A stretch of DNA of 64,000 nt from Salinilacustrithrix sp003476595 (GTDB lineage Bacteria > Actinomycetota > Acidimicrobiia > Acidimicrobiales > Salinilacustritrichaceae), in the NCBI GenBank assembly GCA_963972525.1, contig CAXAUZ010000002.1, positions 248,001-312,000 of the forward strand, in the 5' to 3' direction. The translations under genes were made by a program, and so were the position numbers. Shown in pieces: positions 42,611 through 51,558 of the stretch (its first letter is position 1; each line of letters starts with the position of its first letter). The notes below the pieces were generated by a model. It did no database searches. It was given only the letters and a program-made list of their open reading frames with translations, and had not been told where the DNA came from.

Positions 42611-43692
42611 GCGTCCGCGCCAAGCTCGCCAGCTTCGACAACGACATCGACTTCCCGCGCCTGTGGCGGATCGGTGCGATCGTCTCCCTCGTGCTGCTGC
42701 TGCTCAGCGGCGGCGCCCTGGTCTTCCGCGGCCTGAACCTCGGCATCGACTTCGAGGGCGGCACCGCCTGGGAGGTCGACGCACCGGACGCGTCCGTGTC
42801 CGAGGCGCGCGACGTGCTCACGCCCCTCGGCTTCGGCAACGCCAAGATCCAGTTCGTCGGCACCGACAACCTGCGGGTGCAGGCCGAACCGGGGGGCGAG
42901 GACGCCCTGTCCGAGGTGACCACGGCCCTGGCCGAGCTGGCCGGTGTCGATCGGACCGAGGTGGCCATCTCCACGGTCGGGCCGACCTGGGGCGATGAGA
43001 TCCTCTCCAAGGCCCAGCGGGCCCTCGTGGTCTTCCTCGTGATCATCGCCGCCTACATGGCGATCCGGCTGGAGTGGAAGATGGCCGTCGGCGCGCTCGC
43101 CGCCCTCGTCCACGACATCGTCGTCACCGTCGGCTTCTACGCCCTGTTCCAGCTCGAGGTGACGCCCGCGACGGTGATCGCCTTCCTCACGATCATGGGC
43201 TACTCGCTCTACGACACCATCGTCGTGTTCGACAAGGCCCAGGCCAACGCCGAGCGCCCGGCGCTGGCGCAGAAGATGAGCTACACGGACCTGATGAGCC
43301 TGTCGCTGAACCAGGTCCTGATGCGCTCGCTCAACACGACGATCACGTCGCTGCTGCCGGTGCTGTCGATGCTGCTCGTGGGCTCGTTCCTGCTCGGCGC
43401 CGTGACGCTGCAGGAGTTCGCCTTCGCCCTCGCCGTCGGCCTCGCCATCGGTGCCTACTCCTCGGTCTTCGTCGCCACGCCGGTCGTGGCCTGGCTCAAG
43501 GAGCGCGAGCCCTACCAGCAGAACCTGCGCCAGCGCCTCGACGCCCAGGGCGGCCGGCGCAAGGCCGAGCCGGTCACCGCCGGGGCCACCGCCACGTCCA
43601 CGGCCACCGACCCGGGCCGGACCGCGGCGGCGCCCCAGCTCTCGGGCCGGACCATCCCACCCCGCCCCCGGAAGAAGGGCAAGCGCCGCTGA
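42607..43692 (+). CDS. secF: Protein translocase subunit SecF
   Basis: A 361-residue partner of SecD. GLNLGIDFEGGTAWEV after the first helix, FLTIMGYSLYDTIVVFDK, and LNQVLMRSLNTTITSLLPVLSMLL are SecF hallmarks; six helices are predicted. The last 55 residues are a basic Pro/Arg/Thr-rich cytoplasmic tail ending PPRPRKKGKRR. The stop overlaps the RDD gene (TGATG). Confidence 0.96.
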   Translation: MSVRAKLASFDNDIDFPRLWRIGAIVSLVLLLLSGGALVFRGLNLGIDFEGGTAWEVDAPDASVSEARDVLTPLGFGNAKIQFVGTDNLRVQAEPGGEDALSEVTTALAELAGVDRTEVAISTVGPTWGDEILSKAQRALVVFLVIIAAYMAIRLEWKMAVGALAALVHDIVVTVGFYALFQLEVTPATVIAFLTIMGYSLYDTIVVFDKAQANAERPALAQKMSYTDLMSLSLNQVLMRSLNTTITSLLPVLSMLLVGSFLLGAVTLQEFAFALAVGLAIGAYSSVFVATPVVAWLKEREPYQQNLRQRLDAQGGRRKAEPVTAGATATSTATDPGRTAAAPQLSGRTIPPRPRKKGKRR

Positions 43693-44231
43693 TGTCCGAC
43701 CTCCCGCCGCCACCACCCCCGCCGCCCCCGCCCTCCGAGCCGCCTCCGGGATCGTTCCCGGGCTCGTCGGCGGGCGGTCAGCTCACCCCGGTGGGGCCCT
43801 GGCCCCGCTTCGGCGCCCGGATCATCGACGGCCTCGTGCTGTTCATCCCCAACGCGATCATCGCCGCGGTGCTCACCGACGGCTCCGCCACCAGCTTCGG
43901 GGGCGTGGGCACGGGCGAGGACTTCGCCTACCTGCTCGTCAGCACGCTCCTCGGCTTCGCCTACGCCGTCTTCCTCGAGGCATCCCGGGGCCAGACCGTG
44001 GGCAAGATGGCCCTCGGCTACAAGGTCATCGGCCCCGACGGCCGGGTCCCGAGCAACGAGGTCGCCATGCGTCGCAACGCCTGGCTGCTCCTCGGCCTGG
44101 TGCCCATCGTCGGCGGTGTGCTGTCCTTCGTCGCCGCGGTGGCGATCGGCGTGACCATCGCCAACGACCCGTTCAAGCGTGGCACGCACGACAACTTCGC
44201 CGGCGGGTCCGCCGTGGTCCGCGCCCGCTGA
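43692..44231 (+). CDS. RDD family membrane protein with poly-proline N-terminus
   Basis: A 179-residue protein. The first 25 residues contain ten consecutive Pro and further Pro/Ser repeats; then the RDD domain with WPRFGARIIDGLVLFIPNAII, YAVFLEASRGQTVGKMALGYKVI and a third helix pair VPIVGGVLSFVAAVAIGVTI. About four membrane helices. RDD proteins have been linked to ion transport, without a fixed role. Co-transcribed with secDF. Confidence 0.85.
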   Translation: MSDLPPPPPPPPPPSEPPPGSFPGSSAGGQLTPVGPWPRFGARIIDGLVLFIPNAIIAAVLTDGSATSFGGVGTGEDFAYLLVSTLLGFAYAVFLEASRGQTVGKMALGYKVIGPDGRVPSNEVAMRRNAWLLLGLVPIVGGVLSFVAAVAIGVTIANDPFKRGTHDNFAGGSAVVRAR

Positions 44232-44235
44232 GCCG

Positions 44236-44241
44236 TATCCT
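44236..44241 (+). promoter_or_regulatory. -10 element of rel
   Basis: TATCCT begins 12 nt before the GTG at 44248, so rel may have its own promoter besides readthrough from the secDF operon. Confidence 0.45.
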
Positions 44242-44247
44242 GAACCG

Positions 44248-46497
44248 GTGCCGTCCACGGTCGATCGGGTCCTGCCCTGGCGCCGGAGCAGTCCGCCCCC
44301 GGCGGAAGAGGTCGCGCCGCTCCTGACGGCGTTCCGGGCCCGGCACGGCCGCACCGCCCGCACCGACCTCATCACCCGGGCGTACCTGTCGTCGTCGGCG
44401 GCCCACCACGGCCAGCTGCGCCAGACCGGCGAGGCCTACATCCACCACCCGATCGCGGTGGCCAAGATCGTGGCCGACCTCGGCCTCGACGACGTCACGA
44501 TCGCGGCGGCACTGCTGCACGACGCGGTCGAGGACACCGCCATGTCGCTGGCCGACGTGGAGGAGGAGTTCGGCGCCGAGGTGGCCGCCATCGTCGACGG
44601 CGTCACCAAGCTCGACCGGATCCACTTCGACACCAAGGAGCAGCAGCAGGCCGCCACGGTGCGCAAGATGATCGTGGCCATGTCCAAGGACCTGCGGGTC
44701 CTGATCATCAAGCTCGCCGACCGCCTCCACAACATGCGGACCATCGCCGGCATGGCGCACTTCAAGCAGGAGCGCACCGCCCGCGAGACCCTCGACATCT
44801 ACGCCCCCCTGGCCCACCGGCTCGGCATGCAGGAGGTGCGCCAGCAGCTCGAGGACCTGAGCTTCGCCGCCCTGCACCCGAAGCGCTTCGCCGAGATCGA
44901 CCACATGGTGTCGACCCGCACGCCCGAGCGCGACCTGTACCTGCACCAGGTGATCCACCAGGTCGAGGAGCGCCTCGAGGAGCTGCGGCTCACGGCCGAG
45001 GTCACCGGCCGGCCGAAGCACATGTGGAGCATCTACGAGAAGATGGTCGTCAAGGGGCGGGACTTCGACGACATCTTCGACCTGGTCGCCATCCGGGTCG
45101 TGGTGGACTCGGTGAAGGACTGCTACGCCGCGCTCGGCTCCATCCACGCCACGTGGAAGCCGGTGCCGGGGCGGTTCAAGGACTACATCGCGATGCCCAA
45201 GTTCAACCTGTACCAGTCGTTGCACACGACGGTGGTCGGACCGCAGGGCAAGCCGCTGGAGGTGCAGATCCGCACCCGGGAGATGCACGCTCGGGCCGAG
45301 CGGGGCGTGGCCGCCCACTGGCAGTACAAGTCGAGCACCGGGCCCCAGGAGCGCAGCCACGACGATGACCTGGCCTGGCTGTCGCGCATCGTGGACTGGC
45401 AGGAGGAGTCCACCGACCCCGACGAGTTCATGAAGAACCTGAAGGTGGACCTCGAGCAGGACGAGGTCTTCGCCTTCACCCCGAAGGGCCGGGTCATCAC
45501 GCTGCCGAAGGGCGCCACGCCGATCGACTTCGCCTACACGGTCCACACCGAGGTCGGTCACACCTGCATCGGCGCCAAGGTGAACGGCCGCCTCGTCCCG
45601 CTCCACAGCGAGCTGAGCTCGGGCGACACGGTCGAGGTGGTCACCTCCAAGGTCGAGGGCGCCGGGCCATCGCGGGACTGGCTGCAGGTGGTCGTCAGCC
45701 CCCGGGCCCGCAACAAGATCCGCCAGTGGTTCTCCCGCGAGCGGCGCGAGGACGCCATCGAGACCGGTCGGGAGGACCTGGTCAAGGCGCTGCGGCGGGA
45801 GAACGTGCCGATCAAGACCGAGCCGGTCACCGCCGCGCTCCAGGACATCGCCAACCAGGCCAACTACGCCGACCTGGACTCGCTGTACGCGGCCATCGGG
45901 GAGCACCACCTCTCGGCCAAGTCCGTGGCCGGCCGTGTCGTCAAGGCGCTCCAGGACACCGACGCCGTCGAGCCCGAGCAGCTGGCGACCAACCTGGTCC
46001 ACGACCGCCGGAGCCGCTCCCGGGCTCGGAAGTCCAAGACCGGCGTGCACGTCGAGGGCCTCGACGACGTCATGGTCCGGCTGTCGCGGTGCTGCACCCC
46101 GGTGCCCGGTGACGAGATCGTCGGCTTCATCACCCGCGGGCGCGGCGTCTCCGTGCACCGGGCCGACTGCGCCAATGCGGTGTCCCTCGGCACCGGGCAA
46201 CGGGACCGGCTCATCGACGTCGAGTGGGATGGCGATTCCGCGGGCGTGTACGTCGCCTCCATCGAGGTCAAGGCCCTGGACCGTTCCCGCCTGCTGTTCG
46301 ACGTCACCTCGGCCCTGTCGGACCACCACGTGAACATCCTGGCGTCGTCGACCACCACCGGCAGCGACCGCGTGTCGACCATGCGCTTCGAGTTCGAGCT
46401 GGGCGACCCCGCCCACCTCGACTCGGCCATCTCGAGCATCCGGGCGATCGACTCCGTGTACGACGCCTACCGGGTCGTGCCCGGCAAGGGCGGCTGA
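44248..46497 (+). CDS. rel: Bifunctional (p)ppGpp synthetase/hydrolase
   Basis: A 749-residue Rel/Spo homologue controlling the stringent response. HD hydrolase domain with HDAVED at residues 91-96 and RLHNMRTI; synthetase domain with RFKDYIAMPKFNLYQSLHT, whose RxKD form is typical of bifunctional enzymes; TGS (about 405-465, VFAFTPKGRVITLPKGATPIDFAY), helical and zinc-finger regions (LSRCCTPVPGDEIVGFITRGRGVSVHR) and a C-terminal ACT domain. The first 35 residues are a nonconserved extension. In mycobacteria apt lies between secF and relA; here an RDD gene does. Confidence 0.95.
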   Translation: MPSTVDRVLPWRRSSPPPAEEVAPLLTAFRARHGRTARTDLITRAYLSSSAAHHGQLRQTGEAYIHHPIAVAKIVADLGLDDVTIAAALLHDAVEDTAMSLADVEEEFGAEVAAIVDGVTKLDRIHFDTKEQQQAATVRKMIVAMSKDLRVLIIKLADRLHNMRTIAGMAHFKQERTARETLDIYAPLAHRLGMQEVRQQLEDLSFAALHPKRFAEIDHMVSTRTPERDLYLHQVIHQVEERLEELRLTAEVTGRPKHMWSIYEKMVVKGRDFDDIFDLVAIRVVVDSVKDCYAALGSIHATWKPVPGRFKDYIAMPKFNLYQSLHTTVVGPQGKPLEVQIRTREMHARAERGVAAHWQYKSSTGPQERSHDDDLAWLSRIVDWQEESTDPDEFMKNLKVDLEQDEVFAFTPKGRVITLPKGATPIDFAYTVHTEVGHTCIGAKVNGRLVPLHSELSSGDTVEVVTSKVEGAGPSRDWLQVVVSPRARNKIRQWFSRERREDAIETGREDLVKALRRENVPIKTEPVTAALQDIANQANYADLDSLYAAIGEHHLSAKSVAGRVVKALQDTDAVEPEQLATNLVHDRRSRSRARKSKTGVHVEGLDDVMVRLSRCCTPVPGDEIVGFITRGRGVSVHRADCANAVSLGTGQRDRLIDVEWDGDSAGVYVASIEVKALDRSRLLFDVTSALSDHHVNILASSTTTGSDRVSTMRFEFELGDPAHLDSAISSIRAIDSVYDAYRVVPGKGG

Positions 46498-46535
46498 GCA
46501 CCCCGTCGGCAGCGTTCGCTGTCAGGGGTCCTGCG

Positions 46536-46541
46536 TACCCT
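46536..46541 (+). promoter_or_regulatory. Candidate -10 element of the repeat-bearing protein gene
   Basis: TACCCT would give a leader of about 73 nt containing the hairpin at 46549-46563 and GGAGGT before the start. Confidence 0.4.
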
Positions 46542-46548
46542 CGGAGCT

Positions 46549-46563
46549 GGGTCGGAGCGACCC
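46549..46563. repeat. Small hairpin in the leader of the repeat-bearing protein gene
   Basis: GGGTCG-GAG-CGACCC, perfect 6-bp arms, lies just after the predicted transcription start and about 58 bases before the GTG at 46621. Confidence 0.4.
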
Positions 46564-46620
46564 GGTCGATCGCTCCCGAGGTCGCGGTGCACCGGCGCCG
46601 CAGCATCCGGAGGTCCGCTC

Positions 46621-47646
46621 GTGTCCGAGCAGCCTGATCCCTTCTTCCAGCGCTGGGCGTCGCGCCAGCGCCCACCGCTGACGCGGTACCGCCGCCCCGC
46701 AGCGCGCGTCGAGCACGCTGCAAGCCACGACGCGCTCGCCACGATCGACGCCGAGCTGGAGACGCTGTGCGCGCGCCGCCGGGCCGTGCTCGACCGCCTC
46801 GGGGCGGTGCGCGCCGAGCTCTGGCCCGACGACCAGCGCTGCCACCGCCGGCGCCGGGCCCGGGTCGACGAGGTGCCGATGCCGCCGGCCCCACCGGGCG
46901 CGGAGGCCGTGGGCGGCGTCGACCTGCGGGCGACGTGCCTCGGCATCCTGCGCCGGCAGGGTCCCTGCGGGCTGCGCGAGCTGCACGGGTTGCTGCATCG
47001 CCACGGCTACCGGATCGATGGGCCGCGTGCGGTGCAAGCCCTGGCCGATGCCATGGCCTACGAGGTGCGCCAGGGGCGGGCCCACCGCCTGGCCCGGGGC
47101 GTCTACGGCGCCGTCGCTGCGGCTCCCGAGCCCATCGGTGTCCACCCGCTGCCGTGGGAGGACCCGGACGAGGACCGCCCCCACCTCGACCCGGTCGTCC
47201 TCGACGACCCCGAGCGCTGGAGCAGCGGCGCCTGGCCTGATCCGCCGGAGCCGCCTGATCCGTCCGATCGCCCGGGCTCCCAGATCCGCCCGCCGGACCG
47301 CTACGACCCGAGCACCCTCGACGAGGACATCCGCCGCGCCCGAGCCCGAGCGGCCGCCCTGGCCGACGACCTCGCCGACGACCTCGCCGACGACCTCGCC
47401 GACGACCTCGCCGCCGAGCGTCGCCGCGCCAACGACGACCCGGCCAGCCCGGAGGCGGCGAACCCCGACACTGCCGACGACGCCCGTTGGGACCGATTCG
47501 TTGACGAATCGGTGCCAACGGTCCGGATCTGGGCAGAGCGCCGGCGCATCCAGGCTCGACGGGCGGCGGAGCGGGCGCGCCGGCGGGCGGAGGAGGGTGG
47601 GGGAGCGCACCTGTGGGGGGAGGACCCCGAGCCGGGCGATCCCTGA
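46621..47646 (+). CDS. Unknown protein with winged-helix-like core, tandem ADDL repeat and embedded palindrome
   Basis: A 341-residue soluble, charged protein without a recognised family. Residues 30-75 are basic and helical; about 100-160 look like a winged helix (LRATCLGILRRQGPCGLRELHGLLHRHGYRIDGPRAVQALADAM as content, then RQGRAHRLARGVYGAV). After a Pro/Asp-rich stretch come four ADDL units, then RWDRFVDESVPTV, encoded by a long DNA palindrome, and an Arg-rich C-terminal helix. The GTG start has GGAGGT six bases upstream. A DNA-binding role is plausible but unproven. It sits between rel and hisS. Confidence 0.68.
   Translation: MSEQPDPFFQRWASRQRPPLTRYRRPAARVEHAASHDALATIDAELETLCARRRAVLDRLGAVRAELWPDDQRCHRRRRARVDEVPMPPAPPGAEAVGGVDLRATCLGILRRQGPCGLRELHGLLHRHGYRIDGPRAVQALADAMAYEVRQGRAHRLARGVYGAVAAAPEPIGVHPLPWEDPDEDRPHLDPVVLDDPERWSSGAWPDPPEPPDPSDRPGSQIRPPDRYDPSTLDEDIRRARARAAALADDLADDLADDLADDLAAERRRANDDPASPEAANPDTADDARWDRFVDESVPTVRIWAERRRIQARRAAERARRRAEEGGGAHLWGEDPEPGDP
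47362..47409 (+). repeat. Four perfect 12-bp tandem repeats
   Basis: Unit GCCGACGACCTC is repeated four times, encoding ADDL x4. The in-frame unit length means copy-number change would not break the gene. Confidence 0.85.
47485..47520. repeat. 36-bp near-perfect palindrome inside a coding region
   Basis: Arms 47485-47501 and 47504-47520 are 17 nt each with a single mismatch and a 2-nt centre. Both strands therefore encode nearly the same peptide here (RWDRFVDESVPT on plus, RWHRFVNESVPT on minus). It lies about 200 bp upstream of hisS. Confidence 0.85.
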
Positions 47647-47699
47647 CCTGCGTTCCGGTGGCCACCGGAAGCCAACTCGGAGGTGGGAAGGGCAGCCAC

Positions 47700-47705
47700 T
47701 ACCCT
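47700..47705 (+). promoter_or_regulatory. -10 element of the hisS-aspS operon
   Basis: TACCCT begins 14 nt before the GTG at 47714; no T-box-like leader is possible with this start. Confidence 0.5.
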
Positions 47706-47713
47706 CGGCCGCC

Positions 47714-48997
47714 GTGTCCACGCCCGCCTTCTCCGCTCCGATCGGCACGCGCGACGTGCTCGCGCCGGAGTCGGCCCGTTGGATCGCGCTCCTCGCCACC
47801 TTCGGCGAGATCGCCCAGCGCTACGGGTACGGGATGATCCACACGCCGATGTTCGAGGATCTCGGCGTGTTCCAGCGCATGGGCGCCACCACCGACGTCG
47901 TCACCAAGGAGATGTACGACTTCGAGGACAAGGGCGGCCGGCGCATCGCGCTGCGGCCCGAGGGCACGGCCAGCGTCGTGCGCGCCTTCGTCGAGCACCG
48001 TCCCCTGGTGCCGTGGAAGGCCTGGTACGTCACGCCCGCGTTCCGGTACGAGAAGCCCCAGAAGGGCCGCTACCGCCAGCACCACCAGGTCGGCATCGAG
48101 GTGCTCGGCGTCGACGATCCGGACGTGGACGTCGAGGTCATCGCGCTGGCCGAGCGCTACCTGCGCACGCTCGGCGCGTCCCGCTACCTGCTGATCATCA
48201 ACTCCATGGGCGACGCCGAGGACCGGGCGAACTACATGGAGATCCTGCGCGCCTACCTCGCCGACGTGCGCGACCAGCTCGCCGAGGAGGACCGCGAGAA
48301 GGTCGAGCGCAACCCGATGCGGGTGCTGGACTCCAAGCGTCGCGAGACGATGCAGGCCACGGCCGACGCCCCTCGCATCTCCGACGTGCTGTCAGCCGAG
48401 AGCGTGGACCGGTTCGAACGGGTCCAGGCCGGCCTCCGAGCGCTCGACATCGAGTTCGCCATCGACCAGCGCCTCGTGCGCGGGCTCGACTACTACACCC
48501 ACACCCTGTTCGAGTTCCAGAGCACGGCGCTCGACGCCGCCCAGTCCACCATCATCGGCGGTGGCCGCTACAACGGCCTCGTCGAGGCGCTCGGCGGGCC
48601 CGAGACCCCCGGCATCGGCTTCGGATCGGGGATCGAGCGCGTCCTGCTGCACCTCGACGCCGAAGAGGCGTTCCCCACCCCGGACACCGGCGTCGACGTC
48701 TTCGTGATCGACACCACCGGCGGCCACCACGCGCGCGACATCGCCGAGGCCCTGCGTGACCGCGGCCTCTCCGCCGACCGGGCCTGGGACGGCCGGTCCA
48801 TGCGGGCCCAGATGAAGGCCGCCGATCGCTCCGGCGCCGAGCTCGCCGTCATCGTCGGCGCCGACGAAGCCAAGGCCGGCCACGCCACCGTGCGCGACCT
48901 GCGCGGCGACCGGGGCCAGCGCTCCGTCGCCCGACCCGACCTCGTCGACGAGGTCGCCGCACTCCTCGCCCCCGATCCCCAAGTGGAGACCCCGTGA
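47714..48997 (+). CDS. hisS: Histidyl-tRNA synthetase
   Basis: A 427-residue class II synthetase. PIGTRDVLAPES at the N-terminus, motif 2 region RPEGTASVVRAFVEH with FRYEKPQKGRYRQHHQVGIEVLG, the His-specific LVRGLDYYTHTLFEF, motif 3 GIGFGSGIERVLL and a C-terminal anticodon-binding domain (DVFVIDTTGGHHARDIAEALRDRGL). It overlaps aspS by 4 nt. Confidence 0.96.
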   Translation: MSTPAFSAPIGTRDVLAPESARWIALLATFGEIAQRYGYGMIHTPMFEDLGVFQRMGATTDVVTKEMYDFEDKGGRRIALRPEGTASVVRAFVEHRPLVPWKAWYVTPAFRYEKPQKGRYRQHHQVGIEVLGVDDPDVDVEVIALAERYLRTLGASRYLLIINSMGDAEDRANYMEILRAYLADVRDQLAEEDREKVERNPMRVLDSKRRETMQATADAPRISDVLSAESVDRFERVQAGLRALDIEFAIDQRLVRGLDYYTHTLFEFQSTALDAAQSTIIGGGRYNGLVEALGGPETPGIGFGSGIERVLLHLDAEEAFPTPDTGVDVFVIDTTGGHHARDIAEALRDRGLSADRAWDGRSMRAQMKAADRSGAELAVIVGADEAKAGHATVRDLRGDRGQRSVARPDLVDEVAALLAPDPQVETP

Positions 48998-50769
48998 CCG
49001 AGATCCTCTCGACCGGCCCAGCCGTCGGCCTGCGCACCCACTGGTGCGGTGAGCTGCGCGCCAGCGACATCGGCGCCACCGTCTCGCTCTGCGGGTGGGT
49101 GGAGAACCGGCGCGAGCACGGCGAGCAGCTCGCCTTCATCGACCTGCGCGACCGGACCGGCATCACGCAGTGCGTCGTGGCCAAGGCCCACGACCTGCGC
49201 AGCGAGTACGTGCTGCGCATCACCGGCACCGTGCAGGCCCGGTTCGAGGGCGCCACCAACGACAAGCTCGACACCGGCGAGATCGAGCTGCAGGACTGCA
49301 CCGTCGAGGTGCTGTCCACCTCCGAGCCGGCGCCCTTCCCGATCCACGAGCGCACCGAGGTGGACGAGACCATCCGGCTCCGCCACCGCTACCTCGACCT
49401 GCGCCGGGCCCGCCTGCAGAAGAACCTCCAGGTGCGCACCATCGTCAACGCAGCCATCCGGCGGACGTTCATCGACAACGGCTTCGTCGAGGTCGAGACG
49501 CCGATGCTCATCGCCTCCACGCCCGAGGGCGCCCGCGACTTCGTCGTGCCGTCCCGCCTGCACCCGGGCAGCTTCTACGCCCTGCCCCAGTCACCCCAGC
49601 TGTACAAGCAGCTCTGCATGGTGGGCGGCGTCGACCGGTACTTCCAGATCGCGCGCTGCCTCCGCGACGAGGACCTGCGCGCGGACCGCCAGTTCGAGTT
49701 CACCCAGCTCGACATGGAGTGCTCCTTCGTCGGCCAGGAGGAGGTGCTCGACTTCGTCACCCAGTCGGTGCGCGCCGCGGTCGACGACATCACGGGCGAG
49801 GACATCGGCGACGTCCCGCGGATGACGTGGGAGGAGGCCATGGAGCGCTACGGCTCAGACAAGCCCGACACCCGCTTCGGCATGGAGCTGGTGGAGCTGA
49901 CCGACGTGTTCGCCGACACCGAGGCCAACGTCTTCAAGGCCCCGTGCGTCAAGGGCATCCGCCTCGAGGGCGGCGCCGAGCTCACCCGCAAGCAGATCGA
50001 CGGCCTCGTGGACCGGGCCAAGCTGTGGGGCGCCAAGGGCCTGGCGTGGATGCGCGTCGTCGCCGGCGAGCGTCAGGCACCCGCCCTCGAAGGCGGCGTG
50101 GCCAAGTTCCTGTCGGAGACCGAGTCGGCGGCCACGATCACCGCCCTCGACGCCGCGCCGGGCGACATGGTGTTCCTGGTCGCCGACGAGCGGCCGGTCG
50201 CCCGCCACGTCCTCGGCCTGCTGCGGGTCGAGCTCGGCAAGCCGCCGATGGACGAGGGGGGCCTCGAGTTCCTGTGGGTCACCGACTTCCCGATGTTCGA
50301 CGACGAGCTCGGTCCGGACGGCCGCCCCCAGGCCATGCACCACCCGTTCACGATGCCCAACGCCCAGGACCTCGAGGCCGGGCTCATCGAGTCCGACCCC
50401 ACCCAGGTCCGGTCGGTGGCCTACGACCTCGTGTGCAACGGCTGGGAGCTCGGCTCCGGCAGCGTGCGTATCCATCGCAGCGACGTCCAGCAGCGGGTGT
50501 TCGACGCGCTCGGCATCGCCCAGGAGGAGGCCCAGGAGAAGTTCGGCTTCCTGCTCGACGCCTTCCGGTTCGGCCCGCCGCCGCACGCCGGCTTCGCGTT
50601 CGGCATCGACCGCCTCGTGGCGCTCCTCGCCGGGGAGACCAACATCCGCGAGGTCATCGCGTTCCCGAAGACCCAGAAGGGGGCGGACCCCCTCACCGAC
50701 GCCCCGAGCGAGCTCGAGCCCCGCGTCCTGGAGGAGCTCGGCCTGCGGGTCCTGCCCCGCCTCGACTAG
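48994..50769 (+). CDS. aspS: Aspartyl-tRNA synthetase, probably non-discriminating (Asp/Asn)
   Basis: A 591-residue bacterial-type AspRS: N-terminal OB anticodon domain, catalytic core with QSPQLYKQLCMVGGVDRYFQIARC, GAD insertion domain (about 295-410) and FAFGIDRLVALLAGE motif 3. His42 (REHGEQLAFIDLRD) and Gly86 (ARFEGATND) occupy the two anticodon-binding positions where non-discriminating enzymes are reported to have His and Gly instead of Leu and Asn. If so, it would charge tRNA-Asn with Asp for later amidation by GatCAB. The stop overlaps the convergent hypothetical by 4 nt. Confidence 0.94.
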   Translation: MTEILSTGPAVGLRTHWCGELRASDIGATVSLCGWVENRREHGEQLAFIDLRDRTGITQCVVAKAHDLRSEYVLRITGTVQARFEGATNDKLDTGEIELQDCTVEVLSTSEPAPFPIHERTEVDETIRLRHRYLDLRRARLQKNLQVRTIVNAAIRRTFIDNGFVEVETPMLIASTPEGARDFVVPSRLHPGSFYALPQSPQLYKQLCMVGGVDRYFQIARCLRDEDLRADRQFEFTQLDMECSFVGQEEVLDFVTQSVRAAVDDITGEDIGDVPRMTWEEAMERYGSDKPDTRFGMELVELTDVFADTEANVFKAPCVKGIRLEGGAELTRKQIDGLVDRAKLWGAKGLAWMRVVAGERQAPALEGGVAKFLSETESAATITALDAAPGDMVFLVADERPVARHVLGLLRVELGKPPMDEGGLEFLWVTDFPMFDDELGPDGRPQAMHHPFTMPNAQDLEAGLIESDPTQVRSVAYDLVCNGWELGSGSVRIHRSDVQQRVFDALGIAQEEAQEKFGFLLDAFRFGPPPHAGFAFGIDRLVALLAGETNIREVIAFPKTQKGADPLTDAPSELEPRVLEELGLRVLPRLD

Positions 50770-51512
50770 CGGGCGGCGTCCTCCAGGCCGTCGAGGAACG
50801 TGCAGAGGGCCCGGCGGGCCCGCTCGCGCTGGTCGGCCAGGGTGCGCCGACCGGCCAGCGTCCCAACGGCGCCGAGCGCGCCGCCGAGGGGTACCCCGCC
50901 CACGGCCAGCAGGATCTCGCCGGTGAGCACCGCGGCCGCGATGCCGAGGACCGGCGCCACCGCGGTCGGCACGACCACGACCCCGGTGCGCAGCCCGCGC
51001 CGCATGTCGTCGAACACGACCTCGAGGCGGACCAGGCTCCGGCCCTCGCCGCAGTCGACGGCGGAGACCTCGACCGCGTCGACGTCGCCGAGGCGGACCC
51101 GGCGGGCGGTGCGGGCGTCCACCTTGCGCCGGAGCTTGGCGCCGAGGTCGTCCCGGGGACGCCACACCTCCGCGGTGCCCTGGCGCTCGTCCCGGTGCAG
51201 GAGCTGGCCCCGCAGCCAGTGGGTGATGTGGCCGCTCGTCTCGGTGACCGGGTGCGGCACGACGCGGGTCTCCAGGACCCGGGACGGACCGAGGAGGCCG
51301 ACCCGGCTGTCGGCGTGGACCAGGATGCCGGCGTCGTGCTCGGCGAGCGCGAGCTCCACGGCACGGCGTTCGATGCCGACCTCGGACGCCGCGTCGGCGA
51401 GGGCGCGGCGGTCGTAGCCGCCGTGGGCGGGGACCGGGCGGTCCTGCGCGCTGATCTCGGCGGCCCGGCGGAGGACCTCGTCGGCCGCGAGCGGGTCCAG
51501 CGGCTCGGTCAT
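50766..51512 (-). CDS. Hypothetical membrane-associated protein
   Basis: A 248-residue protein not assigned to a family. The N-terminal 60 residues are helical and charged (DEVLRRAAEISAQ, RRALADAASEVGIERRAVELALAEHDAG); a middle part carries strand-rich TRVVPHPVTETSGHITHWL and VDAVEVSAVDCGEGRSLVRLEVVFDD; two hydrophobic helices at about 170-215 (VVVVPTAVAPVLGIAAAVLTGEILLAVGG) precede a basic C-terminal helix. ATG 51512 is the first start with sensible composition. Divergent from the dehydrogenase gene. Confidence 0.65.
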   Translation of the reverse strand: MTEPLDPLAADEVLRRAAEISAQDRPVPAHGGYDRRALADAASEVGIERRAVELALAEHDAGILVHADSRVGLLGPSRVLETRVVPHPVTETSGHITHWLRGQLLHRDERQGTAEVWRPRDDLGAKLRRKVDARTARRVRLGDVDAVEVSAVDCGEGRSLVRLEVVFDDMRRGLRTGVVVVPTAVAPVLGIAAAVLTGEILLAVGGVPLGGALGAVGTLAGRRTLADQRERARRALCTFLDGLEDAAR

Positions 51513-51545
51513 CGGGCGCCCTCGGTCACCGCACCATCCTGCCCG

Positions 51546-51551
51546 TAGCCT
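51546..51551 (+). promoter_or_regulatory. -10 element of the amino acid dehydrogenase gene
   Basis: TAGCCT begins 13 nt before the GTG at 51559. Confidence 0.6.
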
Positions 51552-51558
51552 CGGCGCC

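Noticed and set aside
46522..47799. Minus-strand frame that repeats the peptide RWHRFVNESVPT
   Set aside because: The similarity is a product of the DNA palindrome; the rest is shadow composition and it lacks a plausible start.
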